A stretch of 64,000 nt of DNA, from NCBI GenBank assembly GCA_026260175.1, contig JAKCWW010000068.1, positions 107,975 to 171,974 of the forward strand, written 5' to 3'. Below the pieces are notes generated by a model. The model was not told the origin of the DNA. It saw only the letters and a program-made list of their open reading frames with translations, and did not search any database. Origin of the DNA: Reticulitermes lucifugus. Lineage: Eukaryota; Arthropoda; Insecta; Blattodea; Rhinotermitidae. The position numbers were made by a program, and so were the translations under genes. Position 1 is the first letter of the stretch, and every line of letters starts with the position of its first letter. This document shows positions 1 to 10,156 of the stretch, in pieces.

Positions 1-2304
1 GGATTTTTTCAGTTCTTCATCCAAAACCCACTGGATTAGGCATAGAAGTAACAGATCACAGGGCAGAAACAGCAGCCCCTGCTTCTTGAGGAACTTCTCT
101 TAAGTGCGGATTTCACATGCGCCTTATCATTTCGGTCATTGCCCCCTCGCCCAGCCTAATTTTGAGACGTATATGCTTATACCACACAAACTTACGGTCG
201 GACGGGACGGGGACTTGCGTTACGATCTTATCCCGCTAGTTGCTGCGCCTAGACCTACTATGTTTGTTTACGGACAATGTTTTCAACACGTTTTATTCTT
301 CTCTGTTCCAAGACTAGTGTCAGAGCGCCTGTTACAAATCAAGGTGTTTTGGGCGGATAAATTATCAGAAAGTTTTTGTGAGGTTTCAAACGTCGGTATA
401 AAAGCTTGAGGAAAGAAGACCAGTCTCTTATCTTTATGGGTTTACACGGACATATATTCTCTCTCACTTTCTCAATCTTAACATCTCTCTTATAACGGTT
501 TAAAAATCAACCGCCTATCCACTCTGTCTGGGGCGTTTACGGCCAAAGCATGTGGGCATGCAGGGAGGTTAGAAGTATGTTGATAGAAAGGGAATATAAT
601 TCTTTGAATAAAACGAATAAAGGTAACATATTATGAGGAGAATGGCTATTACTGCTCACGTCCACACGCATTTCTGATCTCATAGATTGTTAAACTTAAT
701 TATGTTTTCTCATTCTCACCCTTTGACTGCTGCTAGTGTCCCCCCTGGAAGGTTGGCATTAGTCAACATTCCGGCTGTGAAATAATTCACTGGATGAAAT
801 TCAAAATGGAAAAGGCCTAAGGATTCTTAATCGATGGTTATCTTAATTAACAAAGATTTGTCAACTATATAGCTTCGAACGTTAGGGTGTTTTGTGGATG
901 AACTAGAAATTACACAAATATCTTAAGAAAATAGTCTATGCTATGGTAATATCCCAAAGGGGCTGAGAAATCCATGTAAAATCACGTTCAGCGTTGCTGA
1001 TCTTTGAGCTAAGTATTGCAACTGGGACCTCTGAAATGAAAGCAGGAATGCTAAATATACAGGATTGTCTTTATATGAAGCCGCGTAAGTCCGGCATAAG
1101 TAATGAATTGGTCCAGGACTGCTCGCTTTTACAAGCATGTTCGCAGCGTCATAACTTGGGAACCTCTTATGTACATATTGGAATAACAAATTTCGTTTGC
1201 ATGTAGAGTGTTCGTAATAAATCTGAGATACTTATATTGAAGGTAAATACTGGTTTTATAAAGCTTGGTGACTCACCTTAAGGAAATAATACATTGATGA
1301 TGCTTGAGAACAGGGTGCTCAGGACAATATTTTGACTTGCGATGGTAAGACAGCGTAATGGAGAAAGCTATATGATGAAGACCTTCGTAAAGGATGTCTG
1401 TCAGTAATTGTAACAAGCAGCAGTCAAGGAAAAACTATCGCAGGAAATTGACTGTGCAGAGTAAAGTCCTTCAGCAGCTTCAGCCATCCAGCTATTCGCG
1501 CAATTTCCCGACTTTTGTGTAAGAAATAAGGTTCACAAGAAGTCGCCACGTGTCTCCGAGACACAAGAATTTAGTCCAAACCTCTTTATTCTGTCTCATA
1601 TGCACTTTAATATCAGTCTCTCTTTTACCTTTACGTCTCCGAAAAGGCCCCTTCGATTCACATTTCGCGCGTACAGTATTGTGTATATTTTTCACTTTAC
1701 CTACTCTATACTTTGCAGAATACTCAATCATTACGTCAGACGTTTACATGATGCCTTCATGTGGCTGTGACATGGCATGCCAGAAAATAAACCTCCGGTT
1801 GGGTTGTGGTTGAGAAGGGGCGTGGCATAAACGAAACTCTTACAGCTCGGTCTATTATCTGTCAGACTCATTAACACAAATTTATAACACTTGTTAACCA
1901 TGGATAGCTACGTTGGACTCCAGGTACCGTATTTCTTAACATCTTTCTGTTTATCAGACCCGTTAACAACACCGACAAGGAAGCGGCAGCGGTCATCGAT
2001 CTGTAATTAAGGAGGGATGGAGTGATGTTTTCAAGGCCGTCGCCACAATGAAAATATTTGGAATTCTGTAGATGAAGTAATTGGTAGTAAAACTGCAAAT
2101 GAAATTTCACCGTCTGTTCTGATCGTCTAGGAACACTATAAAGAGCCTATTAGCAAATACACACGGCAATATAAGAGGCTAATATTAATATGAATGTTGA
2201 GAAGAGGTATCAATTATAAATCACTGAAGTAATTTGACGTGTCGGTGACGTACACTCAGATTTCATGACACAAAATCTGTCGAAAGACCGTGTAGAACTG
2301 TAGT
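1..2304. other. Gene-free AT-rich DNA
   Basis: I see no supported gene or repeat here. Open frames of up to about 100 codons exist on both strands but overlap one another, carry no recognisable domain and have the size expected by chance. The only structure noted is a short perfect palindrome at 1550-1564 (GTGTCTC, one base, GAGACAC). Confidence 0.6.
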
Positions 2305-2490
2305 TGCCATTATCACCGCCATCAACATAGTTATCTTTATCATCATCACCACCATTTTTACTGTCATCATCACAGAAATTGTCACTATCATTCGCTTCAA
2401 CTCCCGAATCAAAATCAATATTTAACCATCCCATCATCTCAGTTATCAAATTTGTCCTCACCAAAATCACCAACTGTCATCACTAATATC
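2305..2490. repeat. Cryptic ATC/CAC-rich simple sequence
   Basis: The + strand is a decayed mixture of ATC, CAC and TCA triplets, including TCATCATCACCACC near 2340. The minus strand therefore reads as an open frame rich in Asp, Asn and Gly. The composition is best explained by an old expanded trinucleotide tract rather than a gene: the acidic run has no flanking domain, and the minus-strand frame ends without a recognisable neighbour. Confidence 0.5.
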
Positions 2491-3788
2491 TTCGTTTTGC
2501 TGAAAACAGTGATGCTTATTCGTAATCATAAAGCGAAATATGTTGCAAAAACGCGAAAAGTGACCGAGGTAATAATATTTGCAGCTAGAAATAACAACCT
2601 TCAAATCAGCACAAAATTACTACTGCAGTTGAATTCATTAATAAAAAAGTCCATCAAAAGTAAATAAATAATTAAAATGTCAGCAATCAACTCCTGAACC
2701 ACAGACATAAATTTGTCGTCAAATATCACATCTGCCTCCAGACCCCACCCATCTTCCCCACCAATAACATCCTTAATCACTTACGGCGCCTTAAGAGCGG
2801 CCATTAAACACAGAATGTTGGCAGTAAAATTCAAATAGTTAGTTCACAATGAGTAGAAGCTTTCAGTAAAGAAACGCGAAGTTCTGAATATCACTTGGCG
2901 TTTTGACCATCCAACATCATTATTTTATAACACCAAATTGCCTAAAATACACCATTACTGTAAAACTTTCCTGTTTTAAGGATCGCTGCAAAAAAGACAT
3001 TAACCTGTGAATAACACTTTCGGGAACTTCCCTCTATTTTTGACGACTAGCAGGCCGGTACCTCTTTGGTATGTGTTACATCCACGACAAAGACATTCTA
3101 AATCCTTTCCATGGATCTGAAGTAAATTTATTCTTAACGTATAAAAGATGTGAAACGTGGGAACTTGACTCATGTGCCCGAATTTCTTAAACAGTTCACA
3201 AAGTATTAGTAGTGTTTGGTATTGAGTGGATGGCTGTTGGTCACAGGAATTGTTTATTACTAACAAACAGACTGGCAGGCATTTTATTGCCTTGTGACGG
3301 TGTAATCCCAGCTGATAGTATCACTGGTTCCAGTACACAAAGGATTTAAAGCGTCGCTGTGCTTTTGAAGGCTTAGCGGTAGCAACATTTCAGCACTCTG
3401 TTGGGGGTACAGTAGCTGAAGCGTGAAGCTATTTCAGTGGGTCATGATTAACGTAAAGAAAAATCCTCTGCGCTGCAGAAGTAATGAAGTGTTTTAGCTG
3501 AAAACTGGGTTCCAGAAACAGAGCGAGTTTCTAATTGAAACGCTACAAACAGACCACATGAAGCTACGAAACATACTGTGGCCTCGCAATCTAAAAGTTT
3601 ATATATACAATCCCCAGAAATAGCAGTCAATAAACAAAATCAGTTTGCCGTATCATGCCATAGTGATAAATATATGCGATGTACATCGGAACAAAGTATT
3701 CGATACGGATAACGATTCGGACTATTTTTTAGCCTGATTATATCTGTAATTTTATTTAACCTTATGCGAGAGTAGACCTGGCAGGGAA
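2491..3788. other. Gene-free AT-rich DNA
   Basis: No gene, tRNA-like segment or repeat was recognised. The stretch runs up to the target-site duplication of the MITE that starts at 3789. Confidence 0.55.
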
Positions 3789-4028
3789 CAGTGGCGTAGC
3801 TAGGTTTTTTGACGCCCAGGGGTAGCAATAACAATAGCCGCCCCTGACAGGATTTACGAACTGTAAAATAATCATAATTATTTTTTAACTTCCCTTTTAT
3901 TTGTTTCAAAAATTTAAAATCTGTAGAGAGCAGAAAGTCAAAGTTTTTTTAAAAGTCCATGTTGCCGATCCTTGGAGTTTGCTGCCAGGGGCGGCCACAC
4001 CACTCGCCCCACTCTAGCTACGCCCCCG
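3789..4028. mobile_element. hAT-like MITE (non-autonomous DNA transposon)
   Basis: The left end reads CAGTGGCGTAGCTAGG. The right end, read on the minus strand, is CGGGGGCGTAGCTAGAG, so the terminal inverted repeats share GGCGTAGCTAG with decay in the outermost bases. CAGTGGCG-type ends with 8-bp target duplications are typical of the hAT superfamily. The 8 bp before the element (GCAGGGAA, 3781-3788) and after it (GCAAGGAC, 4029-4036) match at 6 of 8 positions, consistent with an old duplication. The 240-bp interior is AT-rich with no coding capacity, and GC-rich subterminal stretches near both ends (GCCCCTG and CAGGGGC) are also inverted. It would have depended on a transposase encoded elsewhere. 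The superfamily assignment is inferred from the ends alone. Confidence 0.7.
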
Positions 4029-4270
4029 GCAAGGACTGTGTCCACTGCACAAACTTTGGGTGAAAGTTTAATTTAGTTTAGAACGAAATTATGGTAATTT
4101 TGTATATGAGGAGTGAATAAAGTCAATATACTACGTTTAAGACCCAGTAAAATTATTTAGATAAACTAGAAATTTTGGCCATTCTATTTATTTTCTTTCC
4201 CTTGCAAAAGTAGGTTTCAAATGCTTTGTTTACTATGCATGGCAAAATTGCGATGTCACGTATGGGGGTT

Positions 4271-4545
4271 ATGAGAAATGCATACAGGATTTTAGTAGGA
4301 AAAACTGAAGGAAAGAAATCACTTCAAGAACCCAGACTTAAATGGGATGATAGCAAGGAAATATATCTTAAAGAAATAGGATGGCAGGGTCTGGAATGAA
4401 TTCAACTGGCTCAGGATAGGGACATGGGGCAAGGTCTTGTATACACGATAATGAACTTTCAAATTCCATAAAATGCAAGGAATTTCTTACCTAGCTGAGG
4501 AACTAATAGCTTTCTCAAAAGACTCTGCTCTCTGGAATTAATTAG
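4271..4545 (+). pseudogene. Non-LTR retrotransposon 3' fragment (C-terminal tail)
   Basis: One + frame reads RILVGKTEGKKSLQEPR, then LKWDD...YLKEIGWQGLE and a stop, followed in the same frame by IQLAQDRD. This is a decayed version of the basic C-terminal tail [26 protein letters not shown] found in a repeat family present several times in this window. After it comes the family's non-coding tail: ATTTCTTACCTAGCTGAGGAAC, then AGACTCTGCTC and TGGAAT. No reverse-transcriptase or endonuclease domain lies upstream, so the copy is 5'-truncated, as usual for target-primed reverse transcription. Premature stops make it a dead copy. The clade is not assignable from this tail. Confidence 0.7.
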
Positions 4546-4599
4546 GTGAAATTTTTAATTTGTACTGAACCATTTGAAGAATGATTAAGAAGAAGAAGA

Positions 4600-6710
4600 A
4601 ACATTTCTTAGGGGGGGGAGGCAGTCTAATATTTTACTGCCCTGATGTTTCTCAGGCTGCGCCAGCTCGTCCTTCTCGTTAAGGTAGGATGGATGCAAGG
4701 TAAATCTTTAGGAACTGAAGAAGATAAAGCGATGGAAAGTGGACTGTTTGAGCATGTAACAGAGGAAATAAGTTGAGCGTATATGCTGAATTTTGAATTT
4801 GGTATTTGGAGGGCAGAATTATGATGGAAATTTGATAACGTTGAGATGTTTGCCGACTTTCATCTAAATTATACAAAATTATATTTATAAAATTATACCA
4901 AACTTCATTTCGTACTTCAAATCGAAAAAATTCTGTAAACATTAGAAAGACCAGTAGGCTAATAACGTTTAGGGAAATAATAGATATTCAGTGTAAGCAT
5001 CATGACACACATAAAATTACTGTGTGGGCATAATTCAAAGTTCCTTAATGTTAGAGCAGGTGGCTTTTAAAACGTTAATTGCCAGCATCACAAAGAAGAA
5101 TACCATTCACGTGTAGCGCTGTTATTGCGTAATTTGAATTAACAGCTTCGCCGTTTAATGTGGTGTAGTTTGTGTCACAGATAATTTACTTTGTAAATCG
5201 TACAACTGCCTCTCTCTTCTCATTCGCTACAGAATGTTTCAATTTGTCAGTTTGTAGATAAACAACTCTTAACGACGCCAATAGCAATAAACACATTTAA
5301 CGCCGAAGATCTCTGTACAATTATATTCCCGCCAACCATGACAAACAGCTGGCTGAGTGCTTTATAACACACGTTAAAATGATACAAACAATTTTCCTCG
5401 AAGTATCAAGTTGTTATAAATATTTTACCTTAAGCTTTTACAATAACAGCATATTAATTTAAATTTTTAACTATGTACCATATATATTTTTTGTGATTTT
5501 TTGCCCCTTTCAGAATATCTTTTGAAGGGTGGCATAATTGGTAAATAATGAATGGGAAAAAAGCTGCAAGGAAGCAGTCTTTGTCTAATCGAGTCATTAT
5601 CCCATTATTTTTCTGATGGGACTGAGGAGGAGCACGGAAATATTCTAATTCAACTGTAGAGGTTATTGATCATGACGTAAATTGAAAGGATGATTTATGT
5701 AAAAGAAAATCGGAGAAGAGTGGCCTTCCTTAAGCCACCCATGATTGGTCTGGCACTGCTGAGGAAACCAAAAATAATCTCAATTAGCACGGCCAGTAGT
5801 CCAAAAGAAATTCGAAACGCGTTCTCCCGAGAACTTACACCACGCAGTCTCCTCGGTGATATTTCTTAATAAGTGGTCCTGTAGAAATGATTAACTGTAC
5901 GCAGAAAAGTTCCTGAGAGGTGACATTCTTTCAGCTCTTCAAGAAATCACCCACCCTTTTATGGAACCAGAAAATTTATCATCTGTCTCAAAACAGCCCG
6001 TAAAATAAACCTGTTTTAGCCAGATAAATCTAATAGATATCCTCACAACTTAGTACTTTAATATTTGCTGCTGCTTTTAGTAAACCTGTCCGAGAAATTT
6101 CAGACTTTTTTAATTATAAATCTTACATCTTGCTTCCCTGTTGTTCCTGAAAATTCTTTCAGTACCCAGACCCATTAAGACGGTTTCTAAAATTATTTTC
6201 TTGTGCAATGAGTTGGACTTGGCTGTTCCCAAATTTTGAAGGACAACGCCATTCCAACTACCGCATCAGTTTATTAGATGTAAACAAGTAAAAAATTGAC
6301 TTTATTTGGAGGTTATTCTCTGTGTCTGTGACATAATAATGTACGAAACCACTGGACTTTTCTAATTCGGCATTGTAAGCTTTCACTGAAATTTGTTGAA
6401 GAATTTAGTCAGCGATCCATAATAAATGCCATTTTAAGACTTTCGAGAATGGCGATTGTCTAAGTCATACACACATTCTCGGGGAGGAGACGAGTAGGAA
6501 ATACATATGTTCAATGCGAAGGTAATAAGTGCATACAATATTTTGCTCAGAAATCCGAGAAGACTGCGACAGATTTTAAGACCTTGAAGTAAATTAGCGT
6601 TTAAAATTGAAATGAATCGTAGAAGAAAAATTGTAAATATGCGGGTTGGGCTAATCTGACTACGTATAGCGCCCATTTGCGAGGCTTTGTAACATTCGTG
6701 TTCGAAAGAA
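4600..6710. other. Gene-free AT-rich DNA
   Basis: A run of eight G near 4611 and scattered short open frames are the only notable features. No domain, tRNA-like sequence or repeat of the window's families was recognised until the LINE-tail remnant at 6717. Confidence 0.5.
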
Positions 6711-6716
6711 GCGGGC

Positions 6717-6778
6717 AGTTTCTTACTTAGCTGCAATATTATCAGTTTCTTAGGAAGAACTTTGCTCTGTGGATTTAC
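6717..6778 (+). repeat. LINE 3'-tail remnant
   Basis: The order AGTTTCTTACTTAGCTGC, then ATTATCAG, then GGAAGAACTTTGCTCTGTGGAT matches the non-coding tail of the LINE family seen at 4.5 kb, 45.1 kb and 46.0 kb (TTTCTTGACTAGCTG...GAAGGACTCTGCTCCATGGA). The coding part is absent or unrecognisable. Confidence 0.5.
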
Positions 6779-7698
6779 CTAATTCCAATGGCATAGTAGG
6801 ATCGTAACACTAACTTCCTTTTCTTGCACGAATTAAACGATCTGTGAAAAGGTTCCGTGGATGTGAACGAGGGGAAGTCGGTAAAGAAACATATTGGAGA
6901 GGATCTAGTTATCTCTTTGATTCATTGGTTATTTATCGACATATTCTAGCTGCAGAAATATACAGAATCTAATACGATGAGAAAACGACTATGCACGGTA
7001 AGCAACTAGATTGAATGTGGGTGTCGTAATAACTTTCAAGGTCTTTGCGGTCGCCTTGAGACACTGAGGAAAATCATGGAAAATCTGTCATAACAGTTCG
7101 TAGCCCAGAGGAGATAAGAAGACGGTTAGGTCACAAATGTAAGTCTAAACACTTTCTGGATAGATAGTCGAAACATTTATTGTTGTAGATGTTCCTTTTC
7201 TGATTTTCTTAAAGTGAAATTGGAAAGTGCTCTTGTAAGGGTTTAAAAATCGCACTAAATTTACAGAACACATACTAGAAGTTACTGACAGATTTATAAA
7301 GTTTACGTTTAACACGCTGATATTTGACGAGTACTTAAACATATTTTTTAATTCTTATTTTATAGTGCCCACTTAAGTGCATTAATACTCAATTCACTGC
7401 CCATAGTAATCTGACGTGGTCTACTAATAATCCTTTTGTAGGACTTGTGTTTTGTTAACATCTGTAGCTCCCGTCTATTCTAAACAGTTTTCTCTGAATT
7501 GAACAGTAGATCCAAGCAGGTAAACTTTTATCGGTACAAGACATAAAGAGACCATCATCAGAGACGTCAAGTGTCTGTTGAGTAAGTAAAATTTTTGTTA
7601 TTTGTAACGTAAATTTTATTGATTACACAAAATCGTGATCCGACAAATGTACACTCTTTATTATTTGTTATTTAATACAGTTTATATTAAAAATAGTC

Positions 7699-7730
7699 CA
7701 TGTTTCGAACTACGTTATTTCATCTTCAGG
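7699..7730 (-). other. Hammerhead-like motif copy 1 (degenerate)
   Basis: Read on the minus strand: CCTGAAGATGAAATAACG, then TAGTTCGAAACATG. It keeps the CTGANGA and GAAA boxes of a hammerhead core with a decayed stem II between them. The 3' box is ACATG rather than ACGTC, so the cleavage-site position would be G, which does not fit a catalytic hammerhead. Confidence 0.35.
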
Positions 7731-7865
7731 GACTCAATTGTTTATTACAACAGCTATAGACGTATGGTACTCATTAAAATATATAAGTTAGTAGATAAAA
7801 TGTCGCTGTGTTAATTTTGTGGTCACTTTATCTGTTGCTTCGTGTTCTCCATTTGTTTGTTAGTC

Positions 7866-7897
7866 CCTGAAGATGAACTAACATAGTTCGAAACATG
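7866..7897 (+). other. Hammerhead-like motif copy 2 (intact stem II)
   Basis: CTGAAGA is followed by one extra T, then GAACTA, the loop ACA, then TAGTTC and GAAACATG. The 6-bp stem II is perfect. As in copy 1, the GAAA box is followed by CATG instead of CGTC. Confidence 0.4.
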
Positions 7898-8468
7898 TTG
7901 GACTACTTTTAATATAAACTGTATTAAATAACAGATAATATCGAGTGTGCATTTGTCGGTCACGATTTTATGTAAGTAAAATTTGTATTTTCCCTTCTTA
8001 AAAAGGTAAAACCTCTTATCAGATCTTCAGTATGTCTGTGTGTCTCTTGCCCATTGAAAATTTGGAAATATTTAACAAATTTTTACGAAGGATTGTATTT
8101 AAGTAATAATTTCACCTCAGAAGGACAATATAATAATAACAATTTCTTCAATTTGGCGCTTACAAACACCTAAAATAACCAGCAGGTAATGCAAAGAAAG
8201 ACGGAGTAACAAGGATTTCACGTAGAATTCCTGCAACCTAACTCTTAGTGCATCGCGTTTTAGTCCTTCAGAATTTGTGTTTTAATGCCATATTACTTAA
8301 TCCAAATTCACAACGCACAAATGTAATTCGATGTATATTATGAGCTATCATTCTTCATTCGTCGGTAGATGGTCATAAGCTCAAATTCTGTACGCGTAAA
8401 AATTTTTTGTCCAATTAATTATGCATCAGACTATTATTTGTATTATAATCCTTGTCGTTGTAGTCAAT

Positions 8469-8489
8469 ATCATCATTATCATCATCATC
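8469..8489. repeat. (ATC)n microsatellite
   Basis: Interrupted ATC triplets, about seven units, visible directly. Confidence 0.8.
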
Positions 8490-8541
8490 TTCGACACCAG
8501 AAGCAGGTGACGGGCTGAGCTCTCTTTACCTCTGAGGTACT

Positions 8542-8590
8542 AGGCATATCTTATTTTAAATCGCCTATCTGGAAAGATAGGAATATGCCT
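8542..8590. repeat. Two-tier hairpin
   Basis: Outer arms AGGCATAT (8542-8549) and ATATGCCT (8583-8590) enclose inner arms CCTATCT (8564-8570) and AGATAGG (8575-8581), which close on a GGAA loop. All 15 pairs are perfect. Function is unknown; it could be the end of a small element or chance. Confidence 0.5.
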
Positions 8591-8835
8591 TCATTCCAGA
8601 CACCTTAGGTTGCAAAGCAGATGGCAGAATGTCCTTGTAAGACTTGAGTCCTATGTCAGCAGCAGTCGATGCTATAGTCAAAACTGATGGAGCTGGTGCT
8701 TTCAGCAACGTAACATAATTATGCCAAGGCCTCTATCAGTCACACCGCCTTCATTGTAACGTACAGTAGAATAGACAAATCTTGAAATGAAATTCATGAG
8801 CATGTGAGACTACTTTATTAGACTACGTTATTTTA

Positions 8836-9023
8836 AAACACGTTATTGAATGACATTTATAAGAAGTTACAGGAAGACGAGAAAGAAGACGTACGAAGCT
8901 ATTGGATGACCTTAAGGAAAGGAGCGGATACTGGAAATTAAAAGAGGAAACACTAGGTCGCACTCTTTGGAGAATTCGCTTTGTAAAAGCTATGGACCTG
9001 ACGTAAGACAGACTACGAAATGA
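8836..9023 (+). pseudogene. LINE reverse-transcriptase protein C-terminus, broken
   Basis: The frame starting at 8836 reads KHVIE, two stops (8851, 8860), then EVTGRRERRRTKLLDDLKE, RSGYWKLKEETLGRTLWRIRF and a stop at 9004-9006. I recognise this as the C-terminal tail GRRRKQLLDDLKE..GYWKLKEEALDRTLWRTRFGRGYGPVVRQTTE of an insect non-LTR retrotransposon. A single-base shift near 8983 restores KSYGPDVRQTTK and the family's stop, TGA at 9021-9023. So it carries two nonsense changes and one frameshift. No ATG begins the segment, and no upstream reverse-transcriptase motif is visible, so it is a 5'-truncated dead copy. It differs in sequence from the [11 protein letters not shown] family elsewhere in the window. 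The assignment rests on remembered family sequence, not a search. Confidence 0.7.
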
Positions 9024-9744
9024 ACGAAAGGGAAATTCTTCAAGTAGTGTACAATACTAAACATGCGGATTGATACGTGCGTTCATGTCAAACAAAGAGC
9101 AACTGAATGAGAGAACTTAAATTATGTATATGATTATACACTAAAGACGGAGACGCCTCATATAATTTATGCAACTCGAGATTCGACTGAGGGACTCCTA
9201 CCTTTGGTAAGCTGGATACTGCCTGGTGAAATTACTGACAAATATTGACAGTGTCACGTGTAACTGAATAAATTCCTTATACCCTTTGTTACTATATGCC
9301 AGTATTGCGATATCGAGATGCATAATATCGCTTACATTAACATGTCAGACTGTAAATGAGACCTTCAGGAGATAACTGTCAAGGCACTATAGAACTGTCC
9401 AGCTGTCTGATTGGAACATCACAAGTTGTATTGCCACGGTAAGTTGATCACAATAAGAATGGAAAGAATATGGGGAAAATAGGCATACTTTACAAGGCTC
9501 AGACCATGCAAATTTATTTTGTTGTTGTACTTATTGTTAGGACCTATTATAGATATCATCCAAAATTCGTAAAATGTATGTAAAAAATTGTGCCTTACAG
9601 GTGTGTTTGACCTTTCGCTGTAACATTTGCTCGAAATATGTTTTGCTCGAAAAGTTTATATATTTACAATAGAAATGCATGCAGGTATGCACGTTAGCTT
9701 TCATGTAAGGCAAAGTTATTAGTCTCAGTTCTTATCCAGAAATT

Positions 9745-9855
9745 GAATGGGCCAAAACATATTTAGTAGAACTCCCAAATATCAAATTTTATGTAAACAC
9801 CTCAAAAGTTCTCCCGTCAATACAGAGAGAGAGATAGCCAGACAGACAGACCGAC
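9745..9855 (+). repeat. Decayed copy of the 22.3-kb dispersed repeat
   Basis: CTCCCAAATATCAAATTT then TGTAAA matches CTCCAATATCAAATTT..GTAAA of the unit at 22.4 kb. Both are followed by a purine-rich stretch with CAGACAGAC. The rest is too diverged to align by eye. Confidence 0.4.
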
Positions 9856-10090
9856 ATGTGTTTATGTTAATAGATGTAATGTTGCAACTATTCGTAGCGA
9901 GTACGCCGTGAGCTAGTTAGGGAAATAAGAAGTATACGTGAAATACAAGCCAAGAAACATTGAAATGCATGGCGGTAAGTTTGTGAAAGACACACGTAGG
10001 CTAAGAGAAAAAAGAGAAATGAAGCAAATGAAATGCAGGCAGTTTCCGGGTTACGTAATATGCGACATATGTAAACTCGGGCTTATTTAA

Positions 10091-10156
10091 AAAATTTGTA
10101 TTAATTATTAATATTATTAATTAATATTACATAAAATATATTATTAATACGAATTT
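10091..10156. repeat. AT-only inverted repeat
   Basis: Left arm AAAATTTGTATTAATTATTA (10091-10110) and right arm TATTATTAATACGAATTTT (ending at 10156) are inverted with one or two mismatches, separated by about 25 nt. The composition is almost entirely A and T, so chance cannot be excluded. Confidence 0.45.

Larger units (their letters stand above)
7610..7985. mobile_element. Foldback element with about 125-bp inverted arms
   Basis: The left arm (7610-7735) and right arm (7862-7985) are inverted copies with only scattered mismatches. They share, for example, TGTTATTTAATACAGTTTAT and TTTATATTAAAA. The 126-bp spacer is unrelated AT-rich sequence without coding capacity. Each arm contains one copy of the CCTGAAGATG-hairpin-TTCGAAACATG motif (7699-7730 minus, 7866-7897 plus). 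TAAGTAAAATTT occurs both just outside the left arm (7583) and at the end of the right arm (7973). This could be a target duplication or a coincidence, because the right copy also pairs with the left arm. It may be two head-to-head insertions of one short element, or a true foldback transposon. Confidence 0.75.
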
